Shown: piece after piece, positions 60,138-64,000 of the stretch
Numbering within the stretch: the first letter of the stretch is position 1
Layout of the letters: every line of letters starts with the position of its first letter
Origin: an uncultured Kangiella sp.
GTDB taxonomy: Bacteria > Pseudomonadota > Gammaproteobacteria > Enterobacterales > Kangiellaceae
Length of the DNA: 64,000 bases
Assembly: GCA_947503435.1 (NCBI GenBank)
Contig: CANNDL010000003.1
Location: 542,389 to 606,388, forward strand
Reading direction: 5' to 3'
Translations under genes and position numbers: made by a program
The notes under the pieces: generated by a model
The model's database searches: none
The model's input: only the letters and a program-made list of their open reading frames with translations
Told to the model about the DNA's origin: nothing

Positions 60138-61652
60138 ATGGATGAGACTCTAGATATTTCAATTGAAAGAAAGCTACATAATAGTTCTCCATTTTTTATA
60201 CTTTGGGATAATATTAAAAAATTAATTTTTCCTGCTTTAATAGCCTTAGTCGGTACTCGCTCAGGATCTTGGGAATACTATGCATTAGGCGGTGCGGCAT
60301 TAGTTAGTATCGTATCCATTATTCAATATCGTTTTTATCGTTATTGGCTGGAAGATGATCAAATTAGGGTTAAAGAAGGCATAATATTCAGGAATTTGCG
60401 GCAAGTTAAATTCGACAGAATCCAAAATCTAAATTTAGTTCAAGGTCCGCTGCATCGTATTTTTGGGGTCGTTAAGGTTCAACTGGAATCTGCTTCAGGA
60501 GGCAAGCCAGAAGCTATAATCAATGTGATTAGCTTAAGTGCAGTAAAAGAGCTTCAGCAGATATTAAAGGATCATGAAGAACCTGAAGTAACTCAGGATA
60601 AAGCTGCTCAAGAATCTGTTGTCAAAGATGACTCAATTTTAAAATTAAATTTTTCAGAAATCGTACGTTATGGTTTGATTTCAAACAAAGGGTTGATTGC
60701 CGTAGCCGTCTTCTTTGGTTTTATTAGTCAATTTATTGATGACGATAATCCATCAAACGTTCGAACTGCAATTAGATCCGGCGTCAATTATGTCAATGAT
60801 GGAGTGCAAAGTCTGGTTCCCGAAACCAGTGTTATAGGAACGATTCTTTTTATTGTTTTATTTGTGATCATTGCGTTAATCGTTTTGTGGATATTATCAA
60901 TAGCTATGGCTTTGTTTAAGTTCCACGACTTTAATCTAGTTAAAACTAATAAAAAGCTAGCCGCAACAATGGGGTTGTTAACAAGATTACAAGCGACAAT
61001 TCCAACAAAACGTATTCAAACTATCACGATTCATAATTCTTGGTTGCACCAAATGTTTGATCGCATAGGAATCACTATTGAAACGGCTGGCGGCGTGAAT
61101 ACCGAGCAACAAGGCGTAACAATGAAGCAGGTAGCGCCAGTATTGCCGGTTGATCAAAGAAATGTATTTTTATCACAAATTCAATCTGAGCAAGAATGGG
61201 AAGATTTCGAATGGAAGCCTATTGAAGCTAGGGCTTGGAGAAGGGTTTTTAAAGTATCTGTCTTAATTTGGGCTCTGATATTGTTAACTCTGAATGTATA
61301 TTCAATATGGGCATATGTAATAGGCATAGTATTTGCGATGATTTGGTCATTTTTCTATGCAAAGGCCTATATTAAGAATGCTGGTTACTTTATTACCGAA
61401 CAAATGGCTGCTTTTAAAAGTGGCGTGATATTCAGAAAAGAAACCTATGTTCGAATTCCGAAAGTGCAGACGACACGTATCAAAGAAAGCATTTTTGATA
61501 GAAGGCATAAAATGGCTACTTTAGAATTAGATACTGCCGGCGCGACTACTGGGGCGCATCATATTGAAATCCCTTATTTGAATATTGAAACGGCAGAAAC
61601 TTTATATCAGCAAGTATCTACAAATATTAAAAATATTGAGTTTGAGTGGTAG
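60138..61652 (+). CDS. PH-domain membrane protein (YdbT-like)
   Basis: A 504-residue protein with repeated bPH2 modules, each with a flanking membrane helix pair. RQVKFDRIQNLNLVQGPLHRIFGV, TIPTKRIQTITIHNSWLHQMFD and VRIPKVQTTRIKESIFDRRH are three copies of the same element. It follows the YdbS-like gene by 9 bases, the common pairing. The function is unknown. Confidence 0.85.
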   Translation: MDETLDISIERKLHNSSPFFILWDNIKKLIFPALIALVGTRSGSWEYYALGGAALVSIVSIIQYRFYRYWLEDDQIRVKEGIIFRNLRQVKFDRIQNLNLVQGPLHRIFGVVKVQLESASGGKPEAIINVISLSAVKELQQILKDHEEPEVTQDKAAQESVVKDDSILKLNFSEIVRYGLISNKGLIAVAVFFGFISQFIDDDNPSNVRTAIRSGVNYVNDGVQSLVPETSVIGTILFIVLFVIIALIVLWILSIAMALFKFHDFNLVKTNKKLAATMGLLTRLQATIPTKRIQTITIHNSWLHQMFDRIGITIETAGGVNTEQQGVTMKQVAPVLPVDQRNVFLSQIQSEQEWEDFEWKPIEARAWRRVFKVSVLIWALILLTLNVYSIWAYVIGIVFAMIWSFFYAKAYIKNAGYFITEQMAAFKSGVIFRKETYVRIPKVQTTRIKESIFDRRHKMATLELDTAGATTGAHHIEIPYLNIETAETLYQQVSTNIKNIEFEW

Positions 61653-61706
61653 AGCTTTAAGCCAAAATTTGGCAAACTGCGCCTAAATAACTTTAATGTC
61701 TAACTA

Positions 61707-62360
61707 ATGCGTAACTATATTGCTGAATATTTCGGCACCTTCATGCTGATTTTTGCAGGTACCGGCGCGATGATTATTAATGATGTCTCCGGTGGAGCCA
61801 TTACTCATGTGGGCGTAGCCTTAACTTGGGGTATGATTGTTGCGGCAGTGATATATTCCATTGGTGATATTTCCGGAGCTCATCTTAATCCTGCGGTAAC
61901 CATTGGTTTCGCGGTCGCTAAGCGCTTTCCATTAAAAGAAGTAGCCCCATATATTATAGCTCAACTGGCAGGCGCATTCAGTGCTTCACTAGTTTTAGCA
62001 TGGTTATTTCCTGAGCATCAAACATTAGGCTCAACCATTCCAACAGTGACAGCAGAAAAGGCTTTAGTGATAGAACTTATCCTGACTTTTATCCTAATGT
62101 TTGTGATTATGCATGTAGCTTTTGGTGCTAAGGAAAAAGGTCTAATGGCAGGGGCTGCTATTGGGACTACCGTGGGTCTTGAGGCCATGTTTGCAGGCCC
62201 TGTGACTAATGCCTCAATGAACCCCGCGCGCTCTATTGCTCCGGCAGTGGTTTCAGGAAATCTTGAGCATTTATGGCTCTACATCGTTGCCACTATAGCT
62301 GGAGCTATTTTTGCGGTGCTAGTTTCACAATATCTAATGAAGGAATCTAAGGTTTCATAA
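61707..62360 (+). CDS. MIP family aquaporin or glycerol channel
   Basis: A 217-residue six-helix channel with both NPA motifs: GAHLNPAVTIG and SMNPARSIAP. The second motif is followed by the arginine of the selectivity filter. The size suits a water channel (AqpZ-like) rather than GlpF, but this cannot be settled by eye. It lies between the YdbT-like gene and kbl. Confidence 0.9.
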   Translation: MRNYIAEYFGTFMLIFAGTGAMIINDVSGGAITHVGVALTWGMIVAAVIYSIGDISGAHLNPAVTIGFAVAKRFPLKEVAPYIIAQLAGAFSASLVLAWLFPEHQTLGSTIPTVTAEKALVIELILTFILMFVIMHVAFGAKEKGLMAGAAIGTTVGLEAMFAGPVTNASMNPARSIAPAVVSGNLEHLWLYIVATIAGAIFAVLVSQYLMKESKVS

Positions 62361-62434
62361 GCAAAGGTCATACCGCTTAAAGCCCGATCAATGCTAGAAT
62401 AAGTGCAATTTTTGTAATTTGATGACATGCACTT

Positions 62435-63631
62435 ATGACTTTAGAATTTTCAAAACATATCCAACAGCAAATTGACGAAGTGAAGGAAGCTGGCCTTTAT
62501 AAAGCAGAGCGCGTAATTAACTCGCAGCAAGCTGCTGATATCTCCGTCACTACTGGCCAAGAGGTGCTCAACTTCTGCGCCAACAACTATCTTGGTTTAG
62601 CCAATGCACCTGAGCTTATTGATGCAGGTCAAAAGGCGTTAGATGAGTTCGGTTATGGTATGGCCTCAGTGCGTTTTATTTGCGGGACTCAGACAGTACA
62701 CAAAGAGTTAGAAAGCCGTATTAGTAAATTTCTAGGGATGGAAGATACCATTCTTTATTCGTCTTGCTTTGATGCAAATGCTGGCTTGTTCGAAACCTTA
62801 TTGTCTAAAGAAGATGCGATTATTTCTGATGCTTTAAATCACGCCTCGATTATTGATGGAGTGCGTTTATGTAAAGCTATGCGCTATCGTTATGCCAATA
62901 ATGATATGGAGGAACTAGAGAAACAATTACAGCAAGCCGACGCGGATGGCGCTCGGTATAAACTGATTGTTACTGATGGTGTCTTCTCAATGGACGGCAT
63001 TATCGCTAACCTAAAAGCGGTGTGTGATTTAGCGGATAAATATAACGCGCTAGTGATGGTTGATGACTCTCATGCAGTAGGCTTTATTGGTGAAAAAGGC
63101 AAAGGATCTCACGAATTTTGTGACGTGATGGGTCGAGTGGATATTATTACCGGTACTTTGGGTAAAGCACTTGGTGGCGCTTCGGGTGGTTATACTTCGG
63201 CAAGCAAAGAAATGGTGGAATGGCTACGCCAAAGATCGCGCCCCTATTTATTTTCGAACACTTTAGCTCCAGTTATTGCTTCAGCTAGTTTGCGTGTTTT
63301 GGATATGTTGGAAGCAAGTGATGATCTCCGTATAAAACTGCGCAAAAACAGTGAATATTTCCGCGAGAAGATGACAGCTTTAGGATTTGATTTAGTACCA
63401 GGCGAGCATCCAATTATTCCGGTAATGTTAGGGGATGCTTCTTTAGCATCTAAGTTTGCCGATATGATGCTTGAAGAAGGGATTTATGTAGTCGGCTTCT
63501 CTTTCCCAGTAGTTCCAAAAGGTCAAGCACGGATTCGTACCCAAATGTCAGCCGCACATGAGATTGAACATATTGATCGCGCGATTGCTGCGTTTGAGAA
63601 AGTAGGTAAAGAATTAGGTGTGATTTCTTAA
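62435..63631 (+). CDS. kbl: Glycine C-acetyltransferase (2-amino-3-ketobutyrate CoA ligase)
   Basis: A 398-residue PLP enzyme that splits 2-amino-3-ketobutyrate to glycine and acetyl-CoA. The PLP lysine lies in [17 protein letters not shown], with [16 protein letters not shown] ahead of it and [15 protein letters not shown] at the N-terminus. It lies 20 bases before tdh, forming the threonine-degradation pair. Confidence 0.96.
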   Translation: MTLEFSKHIQQQIDEVKEAGLYKAERVINSQQAADISVTTGQEVLNFCANNYLGLANAPELIDAGQKALDEFGYGMASVRFICGTQTVHKELESRISKFLGMEDTILYSSCFDANAGLFETLLSKEDAIISDALNHASIIDGVRLCKAMRYRYANNDMEELEKQLQQADADGARYKLIVTDGVFSMDGIIANLKAVCDLADKYNALVMVDDSHAVGFIGEKGKGSHEFCDVMGRVDIITGTLGKALGGASGGYTSASKEMVEWLRQRSRPYLFSNTLAPVIASASLRVLDMLEASDDLRIKLRKNSEYFREKMTALGFDLVPGEHPIIPVMLGDASLASKFADMMLEEGIYVVGFSFPVVPKGQARIRTQMSAAHEIEHIDRAIAAFEKVGKELGVIS

Positions 63632-63651
63632 AGAGTAAAGGTTGAACTGCA

Positions 63652-64000
63652 ATGAAAACTTTAAGTAAAGCTAAAGCTGAAAAAGGGATTTGGATGGTGG
63701 ATCAACCAAGACCTGAGCTTGGTCATAATGATGTGTTGATAAAAATCAAGAAAACCGCCATTTGTGGTACCGATATGCACATTTACCATTGGGATGAATG
63801 GGCGCAAAATACGATTCCTGTTCCGATGACTGTTGGCCATGAATATGTCGGCATCATCGAAGAAATTGGCCAAGAAGTCACCAGCTTTAAAGTTGGTGAT
63901 AGAGTTTCAGGCGAAGGTCATATTACTTGCGGCTTTTGTCGAAATTGCCGTGCTGGACGGCGTCATTTGTGTCGGAACACAACAGGTGTAGGTGTAGATC
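63652..64000 (+). CDS. tdh: L-threonine 3-dehydrogenase (N-terminal fragment)
   Basis: The first 116 residues of threonine dehydrogenase, cut by the window end. Catalytic zinc ligand Cys38 ([15 protein letters not shown]) and His-Glu in GHEYVG, plus the structural zinc group [15 protein letters not shown], are visible. With kbl it converts threonine to glycine. Confidence 0.95.
   Translation, partial: MKTLSKAKAEKGIWMVDQPRPELGHNDVLIKIKKTAICGTDMHIYHWDEWAQNTIPVPMTVGHEYVGIIEEIGQEVTSFKVGDRVSGEGHITCGFCRNCRAGRRHLCRNTTGVGVD

Overview
The window looks like the replication-origin region of a gammaproteobacterium, with AT-rich DNA and conserved housekeeping genes. Gene content, such as the fadBA, pepQ-yigZ, ubiK, comM and thi genes, recalls marine Oceanospirillales-like bacteria such as Kangiella. 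That placement is an inference from gene content and style and was not tested by alignment.

Layout. Positions 1-5365 (minus strand) carry the end of the atp operon (atpB fragment, atpI), then parB, parA, rsmG, an unlisted 39-residue membrane protein gene, and mnmG. Positions 5580-9098 hold a CPBP protease, two unknown exported or membrane proteins and a YpfJ-type metallopeptidase. Positions 9125-12920 (minus) are mnmE, yidC, yidD, rnpA and rpmH. Positions 12921-13737 are a gene-free AT-rich oriC with DnaA boxes. It is followed on the plus strand by dnaA, dnaN, recF and gyrB. recF contains two identical 16-bp parS sites, the probable loading sites for ParB.

Positions 19914-30198 carry a PPK2 kinase, dodecin, a HerA-like ATPase, a DUF2959 lipoprotein, a pepQ-yigZ-sirB2-ubiK group, and fadBA with a FadR-like operator. 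Positions 30276-40797 carry rep, a persulfide-dioxygenase-like hydrolase, a three-gene RND/LolA-like/beta-barrel export set, and an operon of a class V aminotransferase, a two-cysteine ArsR regulator and a rhodanese. A SixA-like phosphatase follows.

The most striking element is a chromosomal integron at 42349-47010, directly upstream of comM (yifB). It has an intact IntI integrase on the minus strand, a putative attI core at 43548, and a plus-strand array of seven complete cassettes plus one without a recognisable attC. The cassette borders are supported by exact complementarity between the first bases of each cassette and the R'' core at its own end. Most cassettes encode one small protein of unknown function. 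One encodes a DUF805 membrane protein and one a double CxxC protein.

Positions 47049-52938 are small plus-strand accessory and metabolic genes (GNAT, DUF1428, OsmC, DUF4440, thioesterase, GFA, DUF4870), with an adenine-salvage pair (nucleosidase and apt) in divergent orientation. Positions 53702-59555 are a TPP-riboswitch-controlled thiamine operon (thiC, thiO, thiS, thiG, a thiD-thiE fusion, and a rhodanese). The window ends with two PH-domain membrane proteins, an aquaporin, kbl, and the start of tdh. I saw no tRNA, rRNA, CRISPR array, prophage or insertion sequence.
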